A stretch of 46,005 nucleotides of DNA from an uncultured Rubrobacteraceae bacterium (GCA_902805975.1 CADCUT010000052.1:1-46005), one strand, 5' to 3'. Positions 28,243 to 36,794 are shown, counted from the stretch's first letter. Program-made: numbers and translations. Notes: generated by a model from the letters alone, not told the origin.

Positions 28243-29043
28243 TCAGAAAAGGCCGAGATCCACCACACCTAGCGCGGCGAGAAGGGCGACCATCACCGGC
28301 TGGTGTATGAGGTAGATCGCGAGCGAGTTCCTGCCCAGCGGAAGCAACGGCCTGGCTAACACCGGGGCCGACGCCGGTAATCTCGCTGGCCGCCTTCCCT
28401 GGCCGTAGATTACGTTCCCGAAGAAGATCCCAACCAGGACCACCCCGAACCACGGCAACAGTGGCCTGTAGTCCGGCATGGCCCATCCCTCCGGTACGAC
28501 CCCGAACGGCAGGAGCCAGGCGCTCCCTGTCGGGTCCCCGGCCTGCAAATACAGTCCCGCGGCGAAGACCGCGACCCCAAGAACGAGGTTCGTTAGCCTG
28601 AACTTCAGGAAAGGGTAGGAGAGGACGATCGAGACCCCGATCAGATGGAGTATCCCGAACGCGACTATCCCCATGCCGAAGACGAGGAAGACCACCGTGA
28701 GCAGCATCCCGTAGCCGAAGATCCTGAGCCCCCGCAGCAGGTACTTCCGGAACCCTCCCCCGCCCCTCTTGCTGCTGATGGCGAGCGAGACCCCCACGAG
28801 AAAGAGGAAGAGGCTCGCGGTCGCGTCGGCGAAGCGGGCCCAGAAGCCGCTCACGGCATCGACGTCGTAGCCGCCGAAGGCGTAGAGGTCGAAGGTGAAG
28901 TGGTAGACGACCATCATGAGGATGGCGACGCCGCGGGCGGCGTCGACCTCCCAGAACCTGCCGCCCTTGCTGGTGGCGCTGCGCTCCGTAGCCGGTCCCC
29001 TCTCAGCCGTCGCGGGGATCATACCCCACCCGCCAAACCTCAT
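28243..29043 (-). CDS. DUF1624/HGSNAT-like membrane acyltransferase-family protein
   Basis: The 266-residue protein has about seven membrane segments. It begins with the family pattern WEVDAARGVAILMMVVYHFTFDL near residue 31 and ends with LGRNSLAIYLIHQPVM. These features match DUF1624, the bacterial relative of heparan-alpha-glucosaminide N-acetyltransferase. The His in VVYHF is the residue corresponding to the acyl-carrying histidine of HGSNAT; function in bacteria is uncharacterised. ATG codons at 29043 and 29022 are both possible. It is divergent from a GNAT gene with only 16 bases between the start codons. Confidence 0.85.
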   Translation of the reverse strand: MRFGGWGMIPATAERGPATERSATSKGGRFWEVDAARGVAILMMVVYHFTFDLYAFGGYDVDAVSGFWARFADATASLFLFLVGVSLAISSKRGGGGFRKYLLRGLRIFGYGMLLTVVFLVFGMGIVAFGILHLIGVSIVLSYPFLKFRLTNLVLGVAVFAAGLYLQAGDPTGSAWLLPFGVVPEGWAMPDYRPLLPWFGVVLVGIFFGNVIYGQGRRPARLPASAPVLARPLLPLGRNSLAIYLIHQPVMVALLAALGVVDLGLF

Positions 29044-29047
29044 GGGT

Positions 29048-29053
29048 TAGGAT
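29048..29053 (+). promoter_or_regulatory. -10 box of the GNAT gene at 29060, predicted leaderless
   Basis: TAGGAT is followed by TGTCGG and then ATG at 29060. The only space upstream is the 16-base gap to the divergent gene, so the promoter overlaps that gene's start. Confidence 0.55.
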
Positions 29054-29059
29054 TGTCGG

Positions 29060-29542
29060 ATGGAGAGCCAGGACTTCGCCATCCGAGCGGGCCGCCGGGA
29101 GGACGCGGAGGCGGCCGCGCGGCTGTGGATGCAGAGCGCCGAAGAGCACACCTCCCACGACCCCGTCTACGCCACGGCCCCCGACGCCGAGAAGACGATG
29201 CGCCGGTTTTTGGCCGACCTCGCCCGCAACAGCTACGCCTTCGTCTTCGTCGCGACTGTCGGGGACCGGATCGTCGGCTTTATCTCGGGCGAGCTGCGCG
29301 AAGGCTCCCCGACCTTCCTCCCGAAGACCTGGGCCTCCGTAGACGACGTCTTCGTCCACCCCGACCACCGCAACCGCGGCATGGGCCAGGCCCTCGTCGC
29401 CAGCGTCGAAGGCTGGGCGAGACAGAAGGGCGCGAGCGGCGTCTCCCTGCAAGTCGCCGCGGCCAACGGGCGGGGACGCAAGTTCTACGAGGATCTTGGC
29501 TTTCGGGAGATCTCGGTGTACGAGGTGCTGGAGTTTGAGTAG
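29060..29542 (+). CDS. GNAT-family N-acetyltransferase
   Basis: This 160-residue single-domain GNAT has motif A VDDVFVHPDHRNRGMGQALVASVEGWA near residues 93-119 and the C-terminal ANGRGRKFYEDLGFREISVYE block. The acyl acceptor is unknown. It converges with the GNAT gene at 29567. Confidence 0.88.
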   Translation: MESQDFAIRAGRREDAEAAARLWMQSAEEHTSHDPVYATAPDAEKTMRRFLADLARNSYAFVFVATVGDRIVGFISGELREGSPTFLPKTWASVDDVFVHPDHRNRGMGQALVASVEGWARQKGASGVSLQVAAANGRGRKFYEDLGFREISVYEVLEFE

Positions 29543-29554
29543 GTTTCAGGCTGA

Positions 29555-29580
29555 AGGCTTTAGGTTCTAGGCTTTAGGTT
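29555..29580. repeat. 12-base direct repeat between convergent GNAT genes
   Basis: AGGCTTTAGGTT occurs twice with a 2-base spacer (29555-29566 and 29569-29580), preceded by a degenerate third copy. The second copy enters the 3' end of the GNAT gene on the reverse strand and supplies its stop codon. Confidence 0.75.
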
Positions 29581-30040
29581 TTTCTTCGTCGCTACCACGG
29601 ATGGTCAGGGACCTGGAGAGAACCCGCGCGTCGGGCTCGGTCTCGTAGCCAGAAGCCGCGTAGAGGGCTCTCGCACCGTCCTCTTCTACCTGAACTTCAA
29701 GGTAAGATACGCCGCGTTCACCGCAACGGTCTTCCGCGGCTTGCAGAAGGGCCTTGCCTACGCCCCGTCGCCTGTCCGCGGGGCGGACGTAGAGGTCTTC
29801 GATGCTGGCGAAAGTCGCGCCCACGGAGATGTTCGGGCGGAAGGCGAGGACGAGCACGCCCGCCGTCCGGCCATCGAGGCGGGCGGTCAGCACTTCCAGG
29901 TCCCCGGCCTGGACGAGGCGACCGAGCTCTTCCAGGAACGGGCCGGGCACGGGTTCGCCGTCCCTGAGCCATTCTTCGAGCAACCGCAGGGGTTCGCGGA
30001 GGTCCGTGGTGGGGACCGGCCGGACCTCGATGGGGCTCAT
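29567..30040 (-). CDS. GNAT-family N-acetyltransferase
   Basis: This 157-residue GNAT has the acetyl-CoA motif IEDLYVRPADRRRGVGKALLQAAED near residues 85-109 and YLEVQVEEDGARALYAASGYE. The substrate is unknown. Its ATG overlaps the stop of the threonine aldolase gene (ATGA), so it is the last gene of the acyP-rnhC-ltaE-GNAT operon. Its C-terminus (EEKPKA) is set by a local direct repeat. Confidence 0.88.
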   Translation of the reverse strand: MSPIEVRPVPTTDLREPLRLLEEWLRDGEPVPGPFLEELGRLVQAGDLEVLTARLDGRTAGVLVLAFRPNISVGATFASIEDLYVRPADRRRGVGKALLQAAEDRCGERGVSYLEVQVEEDGARALYAASGYETEPDARVLSRSLTIRGSDEEKPKA

Positions 30041-31050
30041 CGCTGAAGCGTGGTGATCCTGGCGGCGGCCTCGACGGCGGCCTCTATCTCCGCATCTCCG
30101 ACGTCGAGGTGGGTGCAGAGGCGGACGTAGCCGGGCTTGCCCGGGGTGGCGAGAACGCCTTCGCGGGCGAGCGCTTCGAGGAACTCTTCGGGCCTCTCCA
30201 CTTCGACCAGCACCAGGTTCGTCTCCGGGATCGCCACCTCGTAGCCGACTTCCCTCAACCTATCGGCGAGGGTACGGGCGCGTTCGTGGTCTTCGGCGAG
30301 CCGTTCCTGGTGGTGCTCGAAAGCATAGAGGGAGGCGGCTGCGATGACACCCGCTTGGCGCATGCCGCCGCCGAAGGCCTTGCGGGCGCGGCGGGCTTCG
30401 TGGATGGCCTCTTCGGAGCCGGCGAGCAGGGAGCCTACGGGGGCGCCGAGGCCCTTAGAGGAGCAGACGGAGACGGTGTCGACGTGCTCGCACCACTCGC
30501 GGGCCGGTATGCCGGTGGCCGCCTGGGCGTTGAAGAGCCTGGCGCCGTCGAGGTGGACCTTGAGGCCGCCCTCCCGCGCCACGTTGGCGGCGGCGGCGAA
30601 GTCTTCCAGCGGGTAGACCTTGCCGCCGGCGGTATTGTGGGTGTTCTCCAGGCAGAGCAGGCGCGAGCGCGGGAAGTGGACGTTTTCGGGACGGATCGCC
30701 TTACGGACGGTCTCCGGGTCGAGGACGCCGCCCTCGCCGGGGAGGGTGCGCAGCTGGACGCCGGAGAGCAGGGCCGGGGCGCCGCCCTCGTAGACGAAGA
30801 CGTGGGCGCCCTCGTGGATCAGGACCTCCTCGGCCCTCCCGGTGTTGACGTAGACCCCGATCTGGTTGGTCATCGTCCCGGAAGGCGCGTAGATGGCCGC
30901 CTCCTTGCCGAGCAGGCCGGCGACGTACTCCTCCAGCCGGTTGACGGTCGGATCCTCCCCGAAGACGTCGTCTCCTAGAGGCGCCTCCATCATGGCCCGC
31001 CGCATGCCCTCCGTCGGCCGCGTTACCGTGTCGCTGCGAAGATCTATCAT
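30037..31050 (-). CDS. ltaE: Low-specificity L-threonine aldolase
   Basis: This PLP enzyme cleaves L-threonine or allo-threonine to glycine and acetaldehyde. The 337-residue product begins IDLRSDTVTRPT and has GDDVFGEDPTVNRLEE, LENTHNTAGG, VHLDGARLFNAQAA and the PLP lysine in VSVCSSKGLGAPVGS near residue 200. Length and order of motifs are standard. It overlaps both neighbours by ATGA, indicating strict translational coupling with rnhC upstream and the GNAT gene downstream. Confidence 0.95.
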   Translation of the reverse strand: MIDLRSDTVTRPTEGMRRAMMEAPLGDDVFGEDPTVNRLEEYVAGLLGKEAAIYAPSGTMTNQIGVYVNTGRAEEVLIHEGAHVFVYEGGAPALLSGVQLRTLPGEGGVLDPETVRKAIRPENVHFPRSRLLCLENTHNTAGGKVYPLEDFAAAANVAREGGLKVHLDGARLFNAQAATGIPAREWCEHVDTVSVCSSKGLGAPVGSLLAGSEEAIHEARRARKAFGGGMRQAGVIAAASLYAFEHHQERLAEDHERARTLADRLREVGYEVAIPETNLVLVEVERPEEFLEALAREGVLATPGKPGYVRLCTHLDVGDAEIEAAVEAAARITTLQR

Positions 31051-31970
31051 GCTGTTCCTCCGTCTTCTCCGATTACCCGCTTCGTCGTCGCAAAGTGAAC
31101 CTTCGCCACCTTCGCGAGGCCGTCCTCTCCCAGTTCCCGCACGACACGCCGGCCAGCGTCGATCACGTGCGTCGCCCCGAGCGGCAACCGGAAGCCTACC
31201 GTCTCCGAGAGACGGTCTACCTCCTCCAACTGCCGCGCCCGCGCCAGGATCGAGGCCGCCGCCACCGCCGCGTCGTCCTCCGCCCGCGGTCGTACCTCGA
31301 GACGCACCCCCGGCGGCACCGCGGGCGCCAGCCGCGCCCGCGCGCTTTTCGCATACTGGTCCACGACTATCACTTCTACCTCATCCTCAAGTTCATGTAT
31401 GATCCCGGCGTCAACCTCGCCGAGCAGGTCGTTGACGTTACCGGCCGCCCTGCGCCTCGTCTCGTACTCCTCGGGACCGAGGACCACGACGCGGACGTTC
31501 TCCGGTCCGGTCGCCTCGAGGATACGTTCCGCCATCGGCCGCGCGCCGAGGACGCCGACCGTCTTTGAGTCCCTGACCCCGATCTCCCTGAGTTCCGCCG
31601 CCATCTCCCCGCCGGTAACGCGCACGCCGGCGACGACCAGGGGACCGAAAAAGTCGCCCTTGCCGGCCTCGTCGATCCCGAGCCGCGGCGTCCCGTCAAG
31701 CGCTGGCCTGGGACCCGCCGCCGGCTTACGGCTCCTTCCCCCGACCCCGCCCTCCCCCGTGCGCCAGCCTTCGAGCACCTCTATCAACCTTGAAGCTCTA
31801 CCTCCGGCAGATACCTTTCCCGTGCGGTAGACGTTCAGCTTGGCGGTCTCGCCGTCGCGGACGAGGTCGTACTGGGTGCCGTGGTCTATGGGGCGGGTGG
31901 CGGCTACTTCGGCGCCCTCGTCGTCGAGCAGGCGGCGCAGGCCGGCCGGGATGTCGTTGGGGGGGCTCAA
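31047..31970 (-). CDS. rnhC: Ribonuclease HIII
   Basis: RNase HIII cuts RNA in RNA-DNA hybrids. The 307-residue product has an N-terminal TBP-like substrate-binding region (residues 1-75, including KLNVYRTGKVSAGGRASRL). The catalytic domain starts with GIDEAGKGDFFGPLVVAGV, which is diagnostic of HIII (Asp-Glu metal ligands), then VRDSKTV and RAEDDAAVAAASILAR. The TTG at 31970 overlaps the stop of the acylphosphatase gene (TTGA). No RNase HII is in the window. The linker around residues 70-88 is rich in Gly/Arg/Pro. Confidence 0.94.
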   Translation of the reverse strand: MSPPNDIPAGLRRLLDDEGAEVAATRPIDHGTQYDLVRDGETAKLNVYRTGKVSAGGRASRLIEVLEGWRTGEGGVGGRSRKPAAGPRPALDGTPRLGIDEAGKGDFFGPLVVAGVRVTGGEMAAELREIGVRDSKTVGVLGARPMAERILEATGPENVRVVVLGPEEYETRRRAAGNVNDLLGEVDAGIIHELEDEVEVIVVDQYAKSARARLAPAVPPGVRLEVRPRAEDDAAVAAASILARARQLEEVDRLSETVGFRLPLGATHVIDAGRRVVRELGEDGLAKVAKVHFATTKRVIGEDGGTA

Positions 31971-32251
31971 CGAACCTCGAAGCCCGACAGGTCGCCCTGG
32001 GCTGGCTCGTAGTCGACGTCGACGTTCTCGACGGCGGCGTCGGGGGGGCCTTGGCCGCACCAGTGGACCATCTCCTCGACGCCCTCCGCCGGGCCTTCGA
32101 AGAGGGCTTCCACGTCGCCGTCCGGGGTGTTCGTCACGTAGCCGGTGAGGCCGAGCTCCCGCGCCTTCTGGCGGGTCGAGTCGCGGAAAAATACGCCCTG
32201 CACCCGGCCGCTGACGCGGACGCGAGCCCTCGTGCGGTCGTCCTGTTGCAC
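31967..32251 (-). CDS. acyP: Acylphosphatase
   Basis: This small enzyme of about 94 residues hydrolyses carboxyl-phosphate bonds. It shows VSGRVQGVFFRDSTRQKARELGLTGYV, with the catalytic Arg in the VQGV-FR loop and Asn in VTNTPDGDVEALFEG. The GTG at 32251 was chosen because TGGAGG lies 8 bases upstream and the length fits the family. A TTG at 32281 would add ten residues and swallow the Shine-Dalgarno. First gene of the acyP-rnhC-ltaE-GNAT unit. Confidence 0.92.
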   Translation of the reverse strand: MQQDDRTRARVRVSGRVQGVFFRDSTRQKARELGLTGYVTNTPDGDVEALFEGPAEGVEEMVHWCGQGPPDAAVENVDVDYEPAQGDLSGFEVR

Positions 32252-32336
32252 GCGTTCTACCTCCAGAAGAGTAGTGTCCAATTGAGTCTAACCCGTGTTT
32301 GGGCGGTACAGGCCGATATGCTAGCCTAGAGCGGCT

Positions 32337-33887
32337 ATGGAGGCACAGGGGTGGACGGCGACCGGCGAATCGGGGGGGGAAGGCACCGGCGGGGTGCTCC
32401 TCACCCTCGTCGTCCCGACGCGCAACGAGGCGGACAACGTGGCGGAGCTGGTCCGCAAGCTGCGCGATGGGCTCGCCGGCGTCGAGTACAGGGTCGTCTT
32501 CGTGGACGACTCCACAGATGGGACGCCGGGTGTGATCCGGGGCCTCGCCGAGGAGGATGGGCGCGTGACGCTCGTCCACCGCGAGGGCGCCGAGCGGGAG
32601 GGGGGCCTCTCGACGGCGGTTACGACGGGGATGGAGATCTTCTCCGGCCAGAGCGAGTTCACCTGCGTCATGGATGCCGACCTGCAGCACCCGCCGGAGA
32701 AGGTGCGCGAGATGCTGGAGGTTGCCCGCTCGGGCGGCGCGGACGTTGTCGTGGCCAGCCGGTACGCCAAGGGCGGCAGCTACGAGGGGCTCTCGGGGTG
32801 GGCGCGGCGGGCGATCTCGGTAGGGAGCAAATCCCTCGCCAGGGTCGTCTTCAAGGAGGCCCGCAAGACCACCGATCCCATGACCGGCTTCTTCCTGGTG
32901 CGAAACGAGGCCATCTCCGGCATACAGTTCCGCCCTACGGGGTTCAAGGTGTTGCTGGAGATCCTCGTCTGCGCGCCGGAGTTGCGGGTCCAGGAGGTTC
33001 CGTTCGGCTTCCGGGCCCGCAACGCCGGGGTCTCAAAGGCCAGCCTGAGGCAGGGCCTCGAGTACCTGACGCACATACTCAGCCTCTTCTGGTACGTGCC
33101 TTCGGCGGGGCGGTTCTGGAAGTTCGCGATGGTCGGGGCTTCGGGCGTGGTGGTCAACAGCCTCGTCCTGATCACGCTGGCCGAGGTGTTCGACGCCCAC
33201 AAGGTGATCGCCTGGATGTTCGCCGTCGGCCTCTCTATCTTGAGCAACTTTCTCTTGAACAACGCCTTTACCTGGCGCGACGTCCGTCACTCGAGCCGCA
33301 TCCACTTCCTGCTGCGGGGCGCCCTTGCCTACCCCGTCGCCGTCATGGGGATCGGGGCGAACTTCGCCGTCTTCTACCCGCTGCTGAAGTACGTCTCGGC
33401 CGAGTTCCCGTTTTACGTGATCTTCAACTTCCTCGGCATCCTGGCCGCAACAGCGGTCAACTTCGCCCTCTCCTCCCGCCTCGTCTTCAGGCCGTCCCTG
33501 CCGGAGAACCTGGACCCCGATGCCCCCCCGAAGCAGATCGCCGAAGAGATGCGCCGGGAGCTCAAGGCCGACCGGGTCCTACTCGTAACCACCCCAGACA
33601 TCTCCCCCCTCGGCGGAGATTCCGGGGACCTCACGGCGGCGGAGCGGGGCGTGATCCGTCTCGTCACCGACACGGCCCAGCCGACCCTCACGGTCACGGG
33701 CCCCCGACGCCTCCCCCAGGCCCGTACCAATGCCCGCTGGACCAACTCCCTGGCCGTCCCAATCCTCGACGGCGGCCACCCCGTCGGCGTCGTCTACGCC
33801 ACCCGCCGTTCCACCGAACCCTTTACCGAAGAAGACCTGCACTGGCTCACCGCCTACACCAGCACCGCTTCGCCACTCTTCGAGTAG
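32337..33887 (+). CDS. DPM1-like GT2 glycosyltransferase fused to GtrA and a GAF-like domain
   Basis: The 516-residue protein has a family 2 glycosyltransferase at residues 20-235 (LVVPTRNEADN, VDDSTDGT, DADLQHPP as the metal-binding DxD). A GtrA membrane domain with four helices follows at about 255-395 (WKFAMVGASGVVVNSLVLI, LSNFLLNNAFTWR). It should use an activated sugar to make a polyprenyl-phosphate sugar and help flip it. The last 110 residues (AERGVIRLVTDTAQPTLTV, NSLAVPILDGGHPVGVVYA, FTEEDLHWLTAY) look like a GAF sensor domain, an unusual addition. TATGCT at 32317-32322 may be its -10 box, 14 bases from the ATG. Confidence 0.9.
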   Translation: MEAQGWTATGESGGEGTGGVLLTLVVPTRNEADNVAELVRKLRDGLAGVEYRVVFVDDSTDGTPGVIRGLAEEDGRVTLVHREGAEREGGLSTAVTTGMEIFSGQSEFTCVMDADLQHPPEKVREMLEVARSGGADVVVASRYAKGGSYEGLSGWARRAISVGSKSLARVVFKEARKTTDPMTGFFLVRNEAISGIQFRPTGFKVLLEILVCAPELRVQEVPFGFRARNAGVSKASLRQGLEYLTHILSLFWYVPSAGRFWKFAMVGASGVVVNSLVLITLAEVFDAHKVIAWMFAVGLSILSNFLLNNAFTWRDVRHSSRIHFLLRGALAYPVAVMGIGANFAVFYPLLKYVSAEFPFYVIFNFLGILAATAVNFALSSRLVFRPSLPENLDPDAPPKQIAEEMRRELKADRVLLVTTPDISPLGGDSGDLTAAERGVIRLVTDTAQPTLTVTGPRRLPQARTNARWTNSLAVPILDGGHPVGVVYATRRSTEPFTEEDLHWLTAYTSTASPLFE

Positions 33888-34164
33888 CTTCGCCGCCCAT
33901 TCCGGCTAACGCCTTCGCTTTCAACACGCTTCGGACCTTGCGGCCCTCGCTTTCAGCTATGGGGTACGCTGCCCGCGTTTGTGAGTGCAACGTCTTCTTG
34001 CCTCCGTGACAGCGCCCACAGATGACTTTCTGAAAGCGAAGGCCAGAGGCTGGAGCGTGCCGAACGTGCCCGAACGGGACGTGCTAACAAGGCGCGAAGC
34101 GCCGTGCTGAAGACGAAGCCGTAGCGTGTACGACGACCGAAGGGAGGAGCCTGCCGGAGCGTGC

Positions 34165-34197
34165 TGGCGTCCGGGGACCCAGAGTCCCCGGACGCCA
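34165..34197. terminator. Perfect 14-base hairpin with 5-base loop
   Basis: TGGCGTCCGGGGAC and its complement flank CCAGA. It lies 280 bases after the glycosyltransferase stop and is immediately followed by a second hairpin. There is no U-tract, so a terminator role is plausible but not proven. Confidence 0.55.
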
Positions 34198-34200
34198 ATA

Positions 34201-34225
34201 GCGATTCCTCCTCCCGAGGAATCGC
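34201..34225. terminator. Perfect 10-base hairpin with 5-base loop
   Basis: GCGATTCCTC and its complement flank CTCCC. It starts three bases after the preceding hairpin, forming a tandem pair. Confidence 0.55.
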
Positions 34226-34543
34226 GGGCCGGACCCCACCACCCCTCCCTGCCGGTAGAGCCCTTGATGTTCCCCGTGTCTCGACCATAGCTTTAAACCG
34301 AGCCCGTGGCCGCGGGGGCCATCCGATAAGGATTATTAGCATCCCCCTCGACGTGGCGCAACACTCTCAAATCCCTGTACTTAAGCGGATAACTTAGCAG
34401 CATCGCTCCCGACGTACGACATATCCCTGTTATGCCGCCACCCGGTACAAGATATTGAGTCTGAACCAAAACACGAATCTTCGATCTTCAAAGCATGGAG
34501 TGCAAGTACAGGTTTATTCTGATCAAAGGTAGTGGTCGAGAGA

Positions 34544-35362
34544 TCATACCCGTGGGTGGGTCGGGGCGGCCATTTTCAGGGCGTAGCGGCGTTCTCTGGC
34601 GACGGGTCGGAAGCCTGCGGCCCTGAGGATAGGGGCCGAGGAAGCCGTGTTCGCGTTCGCTAGGGCCAGGGTGGCGCCAAGGGCGTGGGCGTGGCGGCAC
34701 CTCTCTATAACCAGGGCGCTGTAGGACCGGTGCCGCCTGTGCCGTGGAAGCGTGGCGGCTCCCCACAGCCGCGCCGTCTCGCCCGCCATCTCCGCGCCGG
34801 CGGTGGCGGCGATCTCTACCTCGTCTTCGGGGTTCCGGACAAAGGCCAGGTACCGGAGGACGCGCGAGGCGCCACCTTCTCCGGGACGCTCTCGCCCGCG
34901 GGATTGGAGGTCCGCGACTCCCGCCAGGTAGGCGCGTCTCTCCGCTTCGCTCCAGGTCGACGCGGGAAAGACGTTAGCCTCGACGACGTTCGCGAGGCTG
35001 AGGTCGGCCCTGTTCGCGACGAGCCGGGTGCTGACGTCGTTTGGGACGGGGAGATCCGGGAGTATCGGCCCGGCGTCCGTGCCAAGCTCGAAGGCCAGGA
35101 CGTCGAGGTCTTCGGTCTTCTCAAAGCCGTGTTGCGGGAGGAGCTCGTCCATGAAGATCGGGGAGATGGCGTCGCCTGTGTGCCAGACGAGCCCGGTACT
35201 GCCGGCGGCGCGCGTCTCCTCGATGGTCTCGAGGACCAGGGCTTCCGCCCCCGCCCGGTTCGTGCGGGAGCGCCACACGCGGCTCGTGCCCCGCTGCACG
35301 GGCGGGTGGACCAGCAGGCGCCCGGCGTCCTCGATCAGGACGCCGGAGGGCGGGACGTGTAC
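34544..35362 (-). pseudogene. 5'-truncated GNAT-type acetyltransferase gene
   Basis: The reading frame encodes about 270 residues resembling a two-GNAT-domain protein: VWHTGDAISPIFMDELLPQHGFEKTEDLDVLAFEL in the first half, SALVIERCRHAHALGATLALANANTASSAPILRAAGFRPVARE in the second. Gene-like sequence begins near VPPSGVLIEDAGRLLVHPP, with no ATG, GTG or TTG at a sensible place. Upstream the open frame continues only as the antisense of the HAD gene. The start and promoter therefore appear lost at about 35350-35366. If a nearby non-standard start is used, the protein could still be made. Confidence 0.6.
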
Positions 35363-35858
35363 CCTGTGGTGGGACGCGCTCTTGCCCGTCTTCGTACGGG
35401 CCTTCAGGGCCGGTGGGATAGACCCCGCGGTCTCGCGGGCACTGGCGGTCAGAGTTCGCGAAGCATACGTAAACCCGCGCGAGTGGCGGCTCTTCGACGA
35501 CGCGATACCCGCCTTGCGAGAGCTCTCCTCACTGGGCTGGACGCACCTGATCCTCTCCAACCACGTCCCGGAACTGCCCGAGATACTTCTAGCCCTCGAA
35601 CTCGACGAACATTTCCTCCGGGTTTTCAACTCCGCCGAGAGCGGGCACGAGAAGCCCCACCCACGGGCCTTCGACGGCGTGTTGGAGACGACCGCCGGCG
35701 CCGAGGCCGCGTGGATGGTGGGCGACAACCCGCGGGCGGACGTGCGCGGCGCGGAAGCGGTGGGCCTGCCCGCGATCCTCGTCCGCGGCCCGAAGCGCGG
35801 TACGCGGTACCACCGCGAAGACCTCTCCGGAGTAGCCGACATCGTCGAGCAGGCGTAG
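35361..35858 (+). pseudogene. 5'-truncated HAD-family hydrolase gene
   Basis: About 165 residues of a HAD hydrolase remain: cap region (LLPVFVRAFRAGGIDPAVSRALAVRVREAYV), motif II ILSNHVPELP, motif III lysine in ESGHEKPHPRAF and motif IV MVGDNPRADVRGAEAVGLPAILVRG. The N-terminal motif with the nucleophilic Asp (DxD) is missing. The frame upstream runs only through antisense of the GNAT gene. Without the nucleophile the product cannot be an active phosphatase. The break is within about 15 bases of the break in the divergent GNAT remnant. Confidence 0.7.
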
Positions 35859-35966
35859 TTATCTATCCACCCCCCCACCGCGAGCCGGGCTGACGACCAG
35901 GTCCTTCCGGGAGGCCTCACCCGGAACCCGATACCAGATGCCTATAGCTTCGGCGAAGCGGCGCTT

Positions 35967-35972
35967 TATACT
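35967..35972 (+). promoter_or_regulatory. -10 box of the SAM hydrolase gene, predicted leaderless
   Basis: TATACT is followed by ACGGGC and then ATG at 35979. No Shine-Dalgarno is present. Confidence 0.6.
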
Positions 35973-35978
35973 ACGGGC

Positions 35979-36794
35979 ATGAGGCCCGTGTGTTTTTTGA
36001 GCGATTTTGGTCTTGCCGACGACTTCGTCGGGACGTGCAAGGGCGTGATGCTCGGCGTCGCGCCGGGGTTGACCATCGTGGATCTGACCCACGACGTGCC
36101 GGGCTTCGCGGTCGAGGCGGGGGCGGAGATCCTCGAGCACGCCACCCGCTACATGCCTGAAGGCTGCGTCTACCTCGCCATCGTGGACCCCGGTGTAGGT
36201 ACGGAGCGCCGGGAGCTGGCCCTCAGAACGGAACGGGACGCGCTGCTCGTCGGCCCGGACAACGGCCTGCTCGTCCGGGCGGCCGACTCCCTCGGAGGCA
36301 TCGCCGAGGCGGTCGTGATCGACAACCCCGACTACCACGTCCACCCTGTCTCGAACACCTTCCACGGCCGCGACGTCTTCGCCCCGGCCGCCGCCCACCT
36401 GGCGACGGGCACGCCCCTCGCGCGGCTGGGCGCGGGGGTGTCCCTCGACTCCCTGGTGCGCCCGGAGGAACCCGCAGGCTCCGACGGAACGCTGGAGCCC
36501 AGGATCATCTCCATAGACCGTTTCGGGAACGCGAGGCTCTCGTTGCCTTACGACGATCTGGGGCTGGAATACGGTGATTGGCTGCGGATCGACGCCGGAG
36601 ACGGACATATGTCCGTTCGGTACGTCGAGACCTTTGGGGCGTCCAAGGCGGGCGAGTTGATACTCGTGCCGGACTCGCACTGGCGGTTGAGCCTCTCGAT
36701 CAACAGGGGCAGCGCCTCCCAGGCGCTCGCCCTGAAACTCGGGGACCGGGTCCGGCTGCTACGCGCTGAGGCTCCCGATGCCGCCGGCGCCTGA
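35979..36794 (+). CDS. SAM hydroxide adenosyltransferase / SAM hydrolase (DUF62 family)
   Basis: This 271-residue enzyme of the fluorinase-like family splits S-adenosyl-L-methionine with hydroxide, giving adenosine and methionine. Conserved blocks are visible: LSDFGLADDFVGTCKGVML near residue 7, IVDLTHDVPGF near residue 33, IVDPGVGTERREL near residue 68, VGPDNGLL near residue 90 and HGRDVFAPAAAHLA near residue 128. The second domain contains IISIDRFGNARLSL. The fluorinase-specific insertion was not seen, so fluorination is not suggested. The downstream coiled-coil gene overlaps it by 17 bases. Confidence 0.93.
   Translation: MRPVCFLSDFGLADDFVGTCKGVMLGVAPGLTIVDLTHDVPGFAVEAGAEILEHATRYMPEGCVYLAIVDPGVGTERRELALRTERDALLVGPDNGLLVRAADSLGGIAEAVVIDNPDYHVHPVSNTFHGRDVFAPAAAHLATGTPLARLGAGVSLDSLVRPEEPAGSDGTLEPRIISIDRFGNARLSLPYDDLGLEYGDWLRIDAGDGHMSVRYVETFGASKAGELILVPDSHWRLSLSINRGSASQALALKLGDRVRLLRAEAPDAAGA

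Larger units (their letters stand above)
33888..34543. other. Structured non-coding region
   Basis: No convincing gene lies in these 656 bases. A 13-base arm GCCTTCGCTTTCA (33911-33923) is perfectly complementary to TGAAAGCGAAGGC (34031-34043), and a near copy of the left arm sits at 33942-33955. Short hairpin GGCGC-GAA-GCGCC is at 34091-34103, then two strong hairpins follow (listed separately). The right third (34280-34520) is clearly richer in A and T than the flanks. It could be a 3' untranslated structure, a small RNA locus or repeat debris. Confidence 0.55.

Noticed and set aside
27898-28272. A 124-codon forward frame between glmS and the DUF1624-type gene
   Set aside because: Low-complexity Ser/Pro/Arg composition, no Shine-Dalgarno or -10 box, and it runs into the 3' end of the neighbouring gene.
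33953-34342. A 129-codon reverse frame in the structured region
   Set aside because: It has no recognisable domain and is largely built from hairpin arms.
35979-36794. Fluorinase or chlorinase
   Set aside because: The fluorinase-specific insertion was not seen and no fluorometabolite genes are near; the general SAM-hydroxide enzyme is far commoner.
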